From Clostridia bacterium (GTDB lineage Bacteria > Bacillota > TC1 > UBA5767), in NCBI GenBank assembly GCA_016887505.1, contig CP069393.1, forward strand, positions 186,001 through 250,000: a DNA stretch of 64,000 nucleotides. The letters are read 5' to 3'. Position 1 is the first letter of the stretch. Each line of letters starts with the position of its first letter. Of this stretch, positions 1-7,194 are shown piece by piece. The notes beneath the pieces were generated by a model. That model saw nothing but the letters and a program-made list of their open reading frames with translations. It was not told the DNA's origin and did no database searches. Both the position numbers and the translations under genes were made by a program.

Positions 1-351
1 GCCTTCCAGCGAAAGCGGCAAGCCCACTGTTGCTGCCCATACCATCGAGCATTTCCATGAGGCAGGGTTGATGTATTCGCCGGTAGGGAGCCCAAGAAAG
101 CGAGACAGGCAGACCCGCTCAAAGTTTGCGTTAAATGCCCATTTGGTTACCGTTTCATTTGTGAGAGCGGCGATAACCTCACCAGGCAGTTTCTCACCGC
201 TAACAAGGTCAACGACCTGGACATCACCGCCGTCAATGCTGTAGCTGAAAAGCAGTATCTCGAAATCGGGTGACTCGACATAGCAGTACACACCTGCTTT
301 GGCGAGATTGGTGCTGCTATAGGTTTCAATATCTATTGAGAGTGTTTTCAT
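1..351 (-). CDS. Family A DNA polymerase of a phage-like element, N-terminal part (cut by window edge)
   Basis: Only the first 117 codons are present; the gene continues past base 1. The start is the minus-strand ATG at 351-349, after an AAGGATGG ribosome site. The protein opens with LSIDIETYSS, whose D-x-E is exonuclease motif I of the 3'-5' proofreading domain of family A polymerases, and it contains FNANFERVCL, a second exonuclease block. The upstream neighbours of the DUF2815 and DUF2800 families usually accompany such a polymerase in Clostridia prophages and integrative elements. It is therefore most likely the element's own replicase rather than chromosomal polA. The polymerase domain is not visible. 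Confidence 0.85.
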   Translation of the reverse strand, partial: MKTLSIDIETYSSTNLAKAGVYCYVESPDFEILLFSYSIDGGDVQVVDLVSGEKLPGEVIAALTNETVTKWAFNANFERVCLSRFLGLPTGEYINPASWKCSMVWAATVGLPLSLEG

Positions 352-413
352 AGTTGGCCATCCTTTTATAAGGAACGGCGGTAAAGAAGTTCTCTACCGC
401 CGTCCACAGATTT

Positions 414-587
414 TTACTTGAAGTCCCGCATCCGTTTTTCGTGATACTCTTTATCACGAGCTTCGCGTTCTTCGTCGCGTCTTGCCCTCTTGCGATCGCC
501 TCGAATGCTCTGGATCATTGAGATCAGGAACGTGACACAGAGAGCTGAGTACAATCCCAAAAGGATGTTTAACAAAATCGTTGTCAT
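414..587 (-). CDS. Small membrane-anchored protein of the phage-like element (57 aa)
   Basis: A 57-residue frame sits between the polymerase and DUF2815 genes on the same strand. Residues 3-23 form one hydrophobic helix (ILLNILLGLYSALCVTFLIS). The rest is strongly charged, rich in R, E, D and K, and ends in MRDFK. This layout suggests a single-pass inner-membrane protein with a cytoplasmic charged tail. Upstream of the ATG is a usable AAGGACGG-like ribosome site. No family is recognised and no function is proposed. Gene order and the absence of a competing frame support it being real. Confidence 0.6.
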   Translation of the reverse strand: MTTILLNILLGLYSALCVTFLISMIQSIRGDRKRARRDEEREARDKEYHEKRMRDFK

Positions 588-604
588 TGGTTTACCGTCC
601 TTCC

Positions 605-1180
605 TTAAGACAAAAAGTCGTCATCATCGTCTGTTGCGAAATCGGACTCGGCACTAACCTTGCCACCGAGAGGCTCGCCGTCGCGTACCTTCTGCAGGTT
701 GTTCAGACCGCATGCGATGCCCTTGTTGCCGTTGGAATTGAAGGCGTAGAAGCTGATACTAGCTCTGCCATATACGCCGGAGTACACCTCAGAGCGGGTG
801 AGAATCGGATTACGGTCAGCATCCACGACGCCGGGAGCTGTAGCGGAATTGGCGTTGATGAAGTATGCATTGGCGTAGGCCGGATCATCTGGACGCTCGC
901 TGTCGCCATCTCTGAGCGGGGTCTTGATTGCCGCCATCGGGGGCACGGACTTGCCGCTACCTTTGAGCTTTGCTTCTCCCTCATGGTAAGCTGCCTCAAT
1001 AGCGGCCTTGATCTTAGCGACGGTCTTGGTGTCGGACTTAGGGATAATGAGCGAAACAGAGAACTTCGGAGTACCACCGTTGATGCTCTTGGCTTCCCAG
1101 ATGTTTGCATAGCTCCAACGGGTGTCGGGTCCAGTGATAACTTTCATTGGGTTGTTGGCTTTGTTGGTGTTGTTATTCAT
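605..1180 (-). CDS. DUF2815 family phage protein, probable ssDNA-binding protein
   Basis: The 191-residue product matches the DUF2815 family: an early VITGPDTRWSYANIWEAK block, then GTPKFSVSLIIPKSD, a middle YANAYFINANS region, and an acidic tail ending DFATDDDDDFLS. Such acidic tails are typical of single-strand DNA-binding proteins, and the family is generally viewed as the SSB of this kind of element. The start chosen is MNNNTNK, directly after GGAGGAAAACGACT; an in-frame ATG eight codons upstream lacks a ribosome site. It overlaps the end of the DUF2800 gene by 8 bases, showing one transcription unit with the polymerase downstream. Confidence 0.85.
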   Translation of the reverse strand: MNNNTNKANNPMKVITGPDTRWSYANIWEAKSINGGTPKFSVSLIIPKSDTKTVAKIKAAIEAAYHEGEAKLKGSGKSVPPMAAIKTPLRDGDSERPDDPAYANAYFINANSATAPGVVDADRNPILTRSEVYSGVYGRASISFYAFNSNGNKGIACGLNNLQKVRDGEPLGGKVSAESDFATDDDDDFLS

Positions 1181-2312
1181 AGTCGTTTTCCTCCATAAAA
1201 TCATTTTTGGCAGTGTTCATGACCGGACGTTTGTCGCTCTCCAGTACAAGCGTGGGTTTACCTTGTGGCTTTTCAATGTAAGCCGCGAGTAGTTCGTCAA
1301 AGCGGGATTTGCCGAGCAGCTTCTGCATGGCGGTGACGCCGAGGACTTTGTGGTCATATGGGTCAAATCCTGCACTGATAACTGCATCAGCGACAGCTGT
1401 TTCATTGGTGTACTTACGATTGGACCGGCCTTCGACCAGCTTCCAACCGTTCCATTCCTTACCGCTGATAGCCTGCTGCAGGGCGTATTCCTTGATGTCC
1501 GTGGCCCATGCGACAAGGTCATCGACGCGGGTAAGGATTTCTTCGACTTCCTCGTCCGTGAGTAGCGGCGGCAGCTTGAAGTCATAGCGGGCAAGCTCCA
1601 GGTTGGCATCGGCTCTGGCGCGGCAGTCATGCTTTGCCTTGCAGAAACCACACCATTCACCGCAGAGGAAGTTGCCGTCGCCGGCGAAAGCAAGGTCTGC
1701 AGTGGGCTTGAGTACTTCGTCTGCCCAGCGGTAAAGCTCATCTTTTGAGAGCTCGTAGGTGCTGATATTACTTCTTCTGGGTTGATATATGACCATCCTG
1801 ACGAGGTCAATGTCGTAGATTCCGTCGAACAGTTCCAGGGCACCGAGGGCATAACACTGCATTTGCGGATTCTTTTCTGCAATTACAAAAATTCCCATTC
1901 CGTGTTTGTAGTCGCATATCTGCAAGGTGCCGTCCGCAATAATGATGCAGTCTGCTGTTCCGAAGCCGGACTCCACCCATCGAGAAAAGTCCACACGCTG
2001 TTCGATCAAAACGACTGGGTCAGCACATGTCTGCTTGGCTGCTTCTACCTGTTCGAGGATGTAGGCAGTGTAGCCAGAAGCACAGTCGGCCATTTCTTCG
2101 TTGAACCATGTGAGGTTCTCAGTCGGGTCCTTTGCCTCCATGCCCAGCGCCTGACGGAGCTTGTACTCGCAAAGTTCGTGGGCGTCAGTGCCTTCGGCAG
2201 CGTAATTGCTGCCCTTATCGTCGTAGCTTTCACAGAGTCGAGCCGAGGGTGGGCAGCGGAGCCAACGTTCGGAGCTAGATGCGGATAGGAGTGCGTGTCC
2301 TTTAGCTGGCAT
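1173..2312 (-). CDS. DUF2800 family protein, RecB/Cas4-like PD-(D/E)XK nuclease
   Basis: This 379-residue protein opens with the family signature SASSSERWLRCPPSARL. It carries GTADCIIIADG followed by ICDYKHGMG, which give the D and D-x-K residues of a RecB-type PD-(D/E)XK nuclease. A cluster of four cysteines in CGEWCGFCKAKHDC resembles the Fe-S binding part of Cas4/AddB-type nucleases. The start is the ATG at 2312 after TGTGGAGGG. It probably processes DNA ends during replication or recombination of the element, working with the SSB-like and polymerase genes downstream. The family is well known in Firmicutes prophages; its precise activity here is inferred. Confidence 0.85.
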   Translation of the reverse strand: MPAKGHALLSASSSERWLRCPPSARLCESYDDKGSNYAAEGTDAHELCEYKLRQALGMEAKDPTENLTWFNEEMADCASGYTAYILEQVEAAKQTCADPVVLIEQRVDFSRWVESGFGTADCIIIADGTLQICDYKHGMGIFVIAEKNPQMQCYALGALELFDGIYDIDLVRMVIYQPRRSNISTYELSKDELYRWADEVLKPTADLAFAGDGNFLCGEWCGFCKAKHDCRARADANLELARYDFKLPPLLTDEEVEEILTRVDDLVAWATDIKEYALQQAISGKEWNGWKLVEGRSNRKYTNETAVADAVISAGFDPYDHKVLGVTAMQKLLGKSRFDELLAAYIEKPQGKPTLVLESDKRPVMNTAKNDFMEENDYE

Positions 2313-2613
2313 CGTTAAGTCCCTCCACATCTGCAAGCAGGGCCTTGTAGTTGGCCGGGTCAATACCGGACAGCTTGTCGGCACCGTATTTCTGGAGCAG
2401 AGAGCGAATCTGAGCGGTGAAGCCAGAACGGGACTTATCCGCGAGGACTGCTCTGACCGCTTCCAGCGTAATTACCGGTTCGGTGGGTGTAGGTTCTGGC
2501 GTTGGTTCATTGGTGCTGAACTGCTCGGCTAGCCAATTTGCGGCTTCGTTAATAGCTGCAGCTGCGCTGCGTAGTTCTTCGATGGTCATGGCCATGTCGC
2601 TCATTTTGCTCAT
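2302..2613 (-). CDS. Hypothetical phage-element protein, 103 aa
   Basis: The start ATG at 2613 follows a strong AAGGAGGAAAAGCAC site. The protein has an N-terminal helix (IEELRSAAAAINEAANWLAEQ), a Pro/Thr/Glu linker (EPTPEPTPTEP), and a C-terminal helical domain (ITLEAVRAVLADKSR through LLQKYGADKLSGIDP). Proteins of this shape occur regularly beside DUF2800 in Clostridia elements, some under misleading ribosome-biogenesis names. I know no function for them. It overlaps the DUF2800 start by 11 bases, so translation is probably coupled. Confidence 0.7.
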   Translation of the reverse strand: MSKMSDMAMTIEELRSAAAAINEAANWLAEQFSTNEPTPEPTPTEPVITLEAVRAVLADKSRSGFTAQIRSLLQKYGADKLSGIDPANYKALLADVEGLNDAS

Positions 2614-2764
2614 GTGCTTTTCCTCCTTCCTTGGATTGGCTCTGTCCGGCGAGCAAGGTCAATTTTCTTGCCAGCCGCATGGATACAACGCTAATCGCAG
2701 TGAGAACATCTACGAGTTCATCATCTGCAGCGCAGCTCCGTGGTCTTGTCTGTGCCTTTTGCAT
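2549..2764 (-). CDS. Small hypothetical phage-element protein, 71 aa
   Basis: The ATG at 2764 is preceded by AAGGAGGTGAAAGAA, one of the best ribosome sites in the region, which argues for translation. The product begins MQKAQTRPRSC and contains a helix (ELVDVLTAISVVSMRLARKL), then a polar, basic, His-rich tail. Its last 65 bases overlap the start of the 103-residue gene in another frame, an unusually long overlap. It may be a short regulatory or accessory protein; no family is recognised. An upstream TTG in the same frame lacks a ribosome site and was not used. Confidence 0.5.
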   Translation of the reverse strand: MQKAQTRPRSCAADDELVDVLTAISVVSMRLARKLTLLAGQSQSKEGGKAHEQNERHGHDHRRTTQRSCSY

Positions 2765-2907
2765 TTCTTTCACCTCCTTGGAAGGAGCGCTTGTCGTTTT
2801 GCTCTTTCCACTACCCAATGGAGGTGAGAATGGTGTTTGAACGAAAATCAGGAAAAAAGATTTTCTCCGGCCACCAATTTGGCAGCCGGAGAAAGATGGA
2901 TAAGGGA

Positions 2908-3435
2908 TTAGATGTAGTCGCGTAGAAGCTCCCGCAAAGCGTCAAACGCCTTTTTCTTCTTGTAGTTGATGGTGGATTGCCTGGAAATGCCCATGATGGC
3001 AGCAATTTCTCGTTCAGACTTTTCCTGAAGCAGAAGCTCGCAGATGCGGCGACCGTCGGGATCAAGCTCGTCCAATTTGCAAATAAGGGTGTCAAGCAGT
3101 TCGCGATCCTCTAAAATGGAGTGAGCGCTGGGAGCATCGTCCGCCAAGTCATCGAGCCAGCTCTTTTCGTTTCCGTCATCGTCGGTCACGGTGTAATCAA
3201 GGGAAAGCTCATCGCCAGCCTTGTGAAAACGGCAGGTCCAGCAATCCATATCACAAAGGTAGCGCTTGTTTGCTGGGCAGACGCAGCGGCCGTGCTCCTG
3301 TTGCCTGCGGCGATAGGCATTGATATCGCGGTAATAGTTGTCGTAGTCGGTCTTGCTGACTGGCACCCACTGGTGCAGATCCCTGAGGTAGATTTTGCGT
3401 TCGTTGGATTGGTTCTGGTTTGCATTGTTTGACAT
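2908..3435 (-). CDS. Sigma-70 region 4-like regulator of the element
   Basis: This 175-residue protein ends in a sigma region 4-type helix-turn-helix (ICELLLQEKSEREIAAIMG followed by ISRQSTINYKKKKA), preceded by LDELDPDGRR as in ECF-like sigma C-termini. The N-terminal half lacks a sigma region 2. Instead it carries a Cys-rich stretch (CVCPANKRYLCDMDCWTC) that may bind zinc or simply be structural. The start at 3435 follows CAAACGGAGGAATTTTT. It is the most upstream gene of the left-pointing unit, so it probably controls expression of the replication genes. It could also be a phage ArpU-like late regulator. Confidence 0.7.
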   Translation of the reverse strand: MSNNANQNQSNERKIYLRDLHQWVPVSKTDYDNYYRDINAYRRRQQEHGRCVCPANKRYLCDMDCWTCRFHKAGDELSLDYTVTDDDGNEKSWLDDLADDAPSAHSILEDRELLDTLICKLDELDPDGRRICELLLQEKSEREIAAIMGISRQSTINYKKKKAFDALRELLRDYI

Positions 3436-3628
3436 AAAAATTCCTCCGTTTGTCGTTGTCTCGAAACGGAGGAATTGAGCTGCTCAGCTGAAAAAGGCAA
3501 TAAAAGCCCGACCGCAGTCCAACACAGATTTCTCCGTTTCGGATTGCAGCTTCCTGTTCAGTAGTCAGCTGTTTGATATTTGGTTGTTCGCCTCGCTGCG
3601 CTGAACCATCCATGATCAGTGGATGCAC
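3251..3628 (-). CDS. Doubtful 125-aa frame upstream of the sigma-like gene
   Basis: A minus-strand frame opens at 3628 and runs 178 bases into the sigma-like gene. Its first 50 residues (for example TTEQEAAIRNGEICVGLRSG) have the look of a real protein, but the C-terminal part is a shadow of the sigma gene and reads as low-quality sequence. No good ribosome site precedes either ATG. A shorter ancestral gene that lost its stop by frameshift would explain this. Treat as a possible remnant. Confidence 0.2.
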   Translation of the reverse strand: MHPLIMDGSAQRGEQPNIKQLTTEQEAAIRNGEICVGLRSGFYCLFQLSSSIPPFRDNDKRRNFYVKQCKPEPIQRTQNLPQGSAPVGASQQDRLRQLLPRYQCLSPQATGARPLRLPSKQALPL

Positions 3629-3879
3629 ATCGAGGTGATTTCAAATGACAAGAGCGTTTTTTGTGACTTGAAAAGTGAGTTTATGACTTTTTATAAACAA
3701 CATAGTCGGTAAGAGTAGATTTTCACCTTAAGATGATATATAATTAGAAAGTCAATACCCTCGTCGGGAACACAGATGAGTAACGCCCTGTCATCTATAA
3801 ATAGATTAACAGGGCGCAAAGGGACTAAAAATTAGCCTTACATGGGACTAAAGGGACTGATCAAGGGACTTTCACGGAG
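3629..3879. other. Divergent control region between phage genes and defence genes
   Basis: No gene is seen here. The stretch contains an AT-rich TATAAT-like box at 3739-3744 pointing right, an 8-base perfect inverted repeat (CGCCCTGT at 3784-3791 with ACAGGGCG at 3809-3816), and four copies of GGGACT between 3821 and 3870. It separates the left-pointing replication unit from the right-pointing defence genes and is the natural place for their promoters and operators. Confidence 0.4.
3821..3870 (+). repeat. Four GGGACT direct repeats upstream of the Ig-domain gene
   Basis: GGGACT occurs at 3821, 3844, 3853 and 3865, mostly inside the longer form AAAGGGACTAAA. The last three are spaced 9 and 12 bases apart and end just before the ribosome site of the next gene. 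They look like an operator array or short iterons. The protein that would bind them is unknown; the small HTH protein at 4731 is a candidate by position only. Confidence 0.4.
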
Positions 3880-4707
3880 GTGATTAAAATCAACTTCTCT
3901 CAGTATTGCAAAAGAATATATCCATATTGTCATCAGATATCTAGCCAAGGTTTGTTTGTGAGCAAGTTGTTTGTAGCTGGTGGGAGTTCGTATTTTTCTA
4001 CCTCGGTTAATACTGACAAGGAATATCAAAAGAAACTGTATAATGGCTCGAAACCGCTGACACAGAATCTTAAGGATTCATTCCCTGCAAATATTCAGCT
4101 GGACGCATTGGTAGGTCTGTTTGAAAAGCACTTAAAAGATGATAAGGTTCGCCAGGCGATGACAGCATCTGCAATACCAGTTTCGCTCGAACCACAGAAA
4201 GGTACTTTTTCTCGAGCTCTTGCTCTTCAATTTAATTACCTTGTAAAGAATGAAGATAGTGACGCCGACGATATCGTGGCTATGGAATACCAAAGGCTTC
4301 TCACTGAGCCTGCCGATGAAAAGCCTCAGTCTTTAGTTCCATTGTATCCTGGTGATGGCGCATATGTTCTTGATTTTCTACCGGCGCGGATTTATTTAAA
4401 AAAGTGTTATGAGCAGTTTGATCACACATGGCTAATTCAAAACACTGGAAATCAGACATGGCGCAGTCGAAAACTTGTTTTTGTTAACCAGGCCTCTGTA
4501 AGGCCAAGAACCGCTAAAAGCTGTATCGATATACCAGATGTACCTCCTGGTAAAGAAATAAAAATAACCACAAGCATTGACACTCGTGGTTTTGAAGGAC
4601 GTTATGAATGTTTGTGGGAGATGCAGGATAACGAAGGCAACAACTGCTTTCCTAATAACAAAAAGCTATTTAACGTTACAATAGATTCTAAGTTCGAAAT
4701 AGAATAG
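3880..4707 (+). CDS. Protein with C-terminal NBR1-type Ig-like domain, upstream of type I R-M genes
   Basis: About 275 residues. The N-terminal half holds a conserved-looking block (YFSTSVNTDKEYQKKLYNGS, then SRALALQFNYLV). Residues about 170-272 fit the NBR1 Ig-like fold: HTWLIQNTGNQTWRSRKL, then VPPGKEIKI, then FEGRYECLWEMQD, with the tryptophans and the VPPG turn in the expected order. There is no signal peptide, so it acts in the cytoplasm. Related proteins sit upstream of restriction genes in other Firmicutes islands, but no role has been shown to my knowledge. The start is unclear: GTG at 3880 overlaps a near-perfect GGAGGTGATT ribosome site, and the best-spaced codons are ATT or ATC. 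Confidence 0.65.
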   Translation: MIKINFSQYCKRIYPYCHQISSQGLFVSKLFVAGGSSYFSTSVNTDKEYQKKLYNGSKPLTQNLKDSFPANIQLDALVGLFEKHLKDDKVRQAMTASAIPVSLEPQKGTFSRALALQFNYLVKNEDSDADDIVAMEYQRLLTEPADEKPQSLVPLYPGDGAYVLDFLPARIYLKKCYEQFDHTWLIQNTGNQTWRSRKLVFVNQASVRPRTAKSCIDIPDVPPGKEIKITTSIDTRGFEGRYECLWEMQDNEGNNCFPNNKKLFNVTIDSKFEIE

Positions 4708-4730
4708 TCACTCATTTGGAGGTTAATAAC

Positions 4731-4943
4731 GTGAGCGATAAAAGCATTGAAAAATGGTCTACTTTAAAAGAAGTACAAGAGTATCTCGGTGTAGGCCGTG
4801 AGACCATTCTGCAGTGGATCGCCAAGAGAAATATGCCAGCATATAAAGTCGGGCGACTATGGAAATTCAAGCTGTCCGAAGTTGATGACTGGATTCGCTC
4901 CGGTGGTGCTGCAGATAATTCCGACTTAACGGACACTGATTGA
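4731..4943 (+). CDS. Excisionase-family helix-turn-helix DNA-binding protein (70 aa)
   Basis: The product contains WSTLKEVQEYLGVGRETILQ, then WIAKRNMPAYKVGRLWKFKL and VDDWIRSGG, the full pattern of the small MerR-like winged HTH found in excisionases and in R-M associated regulators. The GTG start at 4731 follows TTGGAGGTTAATAAC; an upstream in-frame TTG is part of that ribosome site and is rejected. It lies 89 bases before the hsdM-type gene and follows the Ig-domain gene by 23 bases. A regulator of the restriction genes is more likely than a true excisionase, since no integrase neighbours it. Confidence 0.75.
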   Translation: MSDKSIEKWSTLKEVQEYLGVGRETILQWIAKRNMPAYKVGRLWKFKLSEVDDWIRSGGAADNSDLTDTD

Positions 4944-5032
4944 TTCCGATTAACAATATTTATAATAAGAAGAAAATAAAATGGGTCGGTTTCTAAATAC
5001 GCATTAGAAGGCCTAGAGATGAGGAGAAAAGA

Positions 5033-7183
5033 ATGGCAAAAGCAAAAAAAGAAGTAAAAGATCAGCCTGTCGAGCAAGCGCTTTGGGCTGCTGCGGACAA
5101 GCTACGTAAAAATATGGATGCCGCGGAATACAAGCATATAGTTCTTGGTCTAATATTCCTTAAATACATTTCGGATAACTTTTATGAGCTATACCACAAA
5201 CTGGAGGCGGGTGAAGGCGATTATGCTGGAGCTGATCCGGATGACCCTTATGAGTACCGTGCTGAGAATGTTTTCTATGTACCACCTCAGGCTCGGTGGG
5301 ACTACCTGCGTGGAAGGGCAAAACTCGCCACCATCGGTAAAGACATAGACGATGCAATGGACTCAATCGAGAAAGACAATCCATCTTTACAGGGTGTCCT
5401 CCCGAAGGAGTACGCGAAAGAAAAGCTAGATAAACAGTCACTCGGTGGACTTATCGACATAATTAGCACAATTGCCCTTGGAGATTCTCTGTCTCGCTCT
5501 AATGATGTACTTGGAACAGTATATGAGTATTTTCTTGGTCAATTTGCACTTGCGGAAGGCAAAAAAGGCGGGCAATTTTATACGCCACGCTGCCTTGTTC
5601 AACTACTCGTAGAAATGCTTGAGCCGTACGAGGGTCGCGTACTTGATCCATGTTGCGGATCTGGCGGTATGTTTGTGCAAAGTGAGAAATTTATTGAAGC
5701 CCATGCTGACCACTACAACGGTAAAGCAAAGGAAATTGTCAAGCTGTTTGAAAGCGTTGTTTCAGTTTATGGTCAAGAAAGCAATCAGACTACTTGGCGA
5801 CTATGTAAAATGAACCTCGCGATGCGTGGAATCGATAGTTCCAATGTGAAATGGAATAACGAGGGATCTTTCTTGAATGATGTACATCAAGATTTGCGTT
5901 CAGATTTTATAATTACCAATCCACCATTCAACGATAGTGACTGGAGTGGAGAATTATTGAGTGGTGACTACCGCTGGAAATACGGCACACCGCCAGCATC
6001 AAATGCAAATTATGCTTGGATTCAGCACTTTATTTCTCACCTTTCACCAAAAGGTAAGGCGGGGTTTCTTTTAGCGACCAAGGCTCTGGCATCCGAATCT
6101 GCTGCTGAGAAAACTATCCGTTCAGGAATCGTCAGAGAAGATTTAGTTGAGTGTATCGTCCTGTTGCCAGGCAAGTTATTCTATACAACCCCAGCTCCTG
6201 TTTCTCTATGGGTATTATCAAGAGGCAAATCGAAAACTCGCCGCAAGGATGAAACTCTTTTCATCGACGCGTCAAAAATGTTTATAGATCTCGATCGAAC
6301 GCATAGGACACTTGATGCAAAAATAATTAGTGGCATTTGCGAAACGTACCATTCATGGCTCTATCAAGAGAACGAGTATGAAGATATACCAGGTTACTGC
6401 CGTTCAGTTCATCAGAGTGAAATTTGTGACAGTGATTATTCACTATATCCAGGTCAATACATCGGTATTGGTGTTGAAGAAACCGATATCAAGCCAAAAG
6501 AACAGTCTCTCGCAATTACAAAAGGAGCGGCTGCTGAAATCAGTGGCAAGATGGAGACGATTAATCAAAACATTAACCACTTGATGAATGAGATACAAGT
6601 AGAACTAAACAAACCAACAACGGCTCTTATAAAATACAAACTTTCCGATGTCCTGGAAGAGTCAACAGCAACACTTGGTAATTCTGAAGAGCCAGAAATA
6701 CTATCAATAACTGAAAATGCAGGGTTAGTCCTGCAGAGGGAGCGTTTCTCAAAGCGTGTTGCAACTGAAGACACAAGCTCGTATAAGATCGTAAAGAAAA
6801 CTGACATTGTTTATAATCCTTATCTTCTTTGGGCAGGCGCAATAGATCAATGCTGGGTTGTAGATCTAGGTATAACCTCTCCAGCTTATGTCGTCTTGTC
6901 AGTTAAACAAAAATTTGAACCGTTCCTTATAGGTCATGTTATCAAAAGTGACCTTATGAAGAAATGGTACTGGAATATTTCCATTGGAACACATGAACGT
7001 AGACGAACGGCTCCAGTGGATAGATTTCTTAATCTTGATATTGAATTGCCAGATGAAGCTACTCAAAAACGTCTTTCTGCTTTATATGAGGAGTTACTTT
7101 CCCAAAAAACATTACTCCAAGATACCATAAAGTCTATTGATGTTTTGTCGAGTGGATTAGGTGAATTCTATACTGGCTTATAG
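5033..7183 (+). CDS. hsdM: Type I DNA methyltransferase HsdM fused to a single HsdS target-recognition domain
   Basis: 716 residues, longer than a typical 500-residue HsdM. The order is an HsdM N-terminal helical domain (LWAAADKLRKNMDAAEYKHI), GGQFYTP before the catalytic core, SAM motif I DPCCGSGGMF (D205), and N6-adenine motif NPPF (N296). From about residue 535 there is one HsdS-type TRD (KLSDVLEES, YKIVKKTDIVYNPYLLW, ITSPAYVV) followed by a helical conserved region. No separate hsdS is nearby. With half a specificity subunit per chain, two chains should pair and read a symmetric split target; that is inference. hsdR follows 11 bases downstream. ATG follows AGATGAGGAGAAAAGA. Confidence 0.9.
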   Translation: MAKAKKEVKDQPVEQALWAAADKLRKNMDAAEYKHIVLGLIFLKYISDNFYELYHKLEAGEGDYAGADPDDPYEYRAENVFYVPPQARWDYLRGRAKLATIGKDIDDAMDSIEKDNPSLQGVLPKEYAKEKLDKQSLGGLIDIISTIALGDSLSRSNDVLGTVYEYFLGQFALAEGKKGGQFYTPRCLVQLLVEMLEPYEGRVLDPCCGSGGMFVQSEKFIEAHADHYNGKAKEIVKLFESVVSVYGQESNQTTWRLCKMNLAMRGIDSSNVKWNNEGSFLNDVHQDLRSDFIITNPPFNDSDWSGELLSGDYRWKYGTPPASNANYAWIQHFISHLSPKGKAGFLLATKALASESAAEKTIRSGIVREDLVECIVLLPGKLFYTTPAPVSLWVLSRGKSKTRRKDETLFIDASKMFIDLDRTHRTLDAKIISGICETYHSWLYQENEYEDIPGYCRSVHQSEICDSDYSLYPGQYIGIGVEETDIKPKEQSLAITKGAAAEISGKMETINQNINHLMNEIQVELNKPTTALIKYKLSDVLEESTATLGNSEEPEILSITENAGLVLQRERFSKRVATEDTSSYKIVKKTDIVYNPYLLWAGAIDQCWVVDLGITSPAYVVLSVKQKFEPFLIGHVIKSDLMKKWYWNISIGTHERRRTAPVDRFLNLDIELPDEATQKRLSALYEELLSQKTLLQDTIKSIDVLSSGLGEFYTGL

Positions 7184-7194
7184 GGGGTATTGAA

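Noticed and set aside
581-1198. 205-codon open frame on the plus strand
   Set aside because: It is antisense to the DUF2815 gene, lacks protein-like motifs, and the minus-strand frame has a strong ribosome site and family match.
4731-4943. True excisionase of an integrative element
   Set aside because: The fold is excisionase-like, but there is no neighbouring integrase and it stands directly before restriction genes, so a local regulator is more likely.
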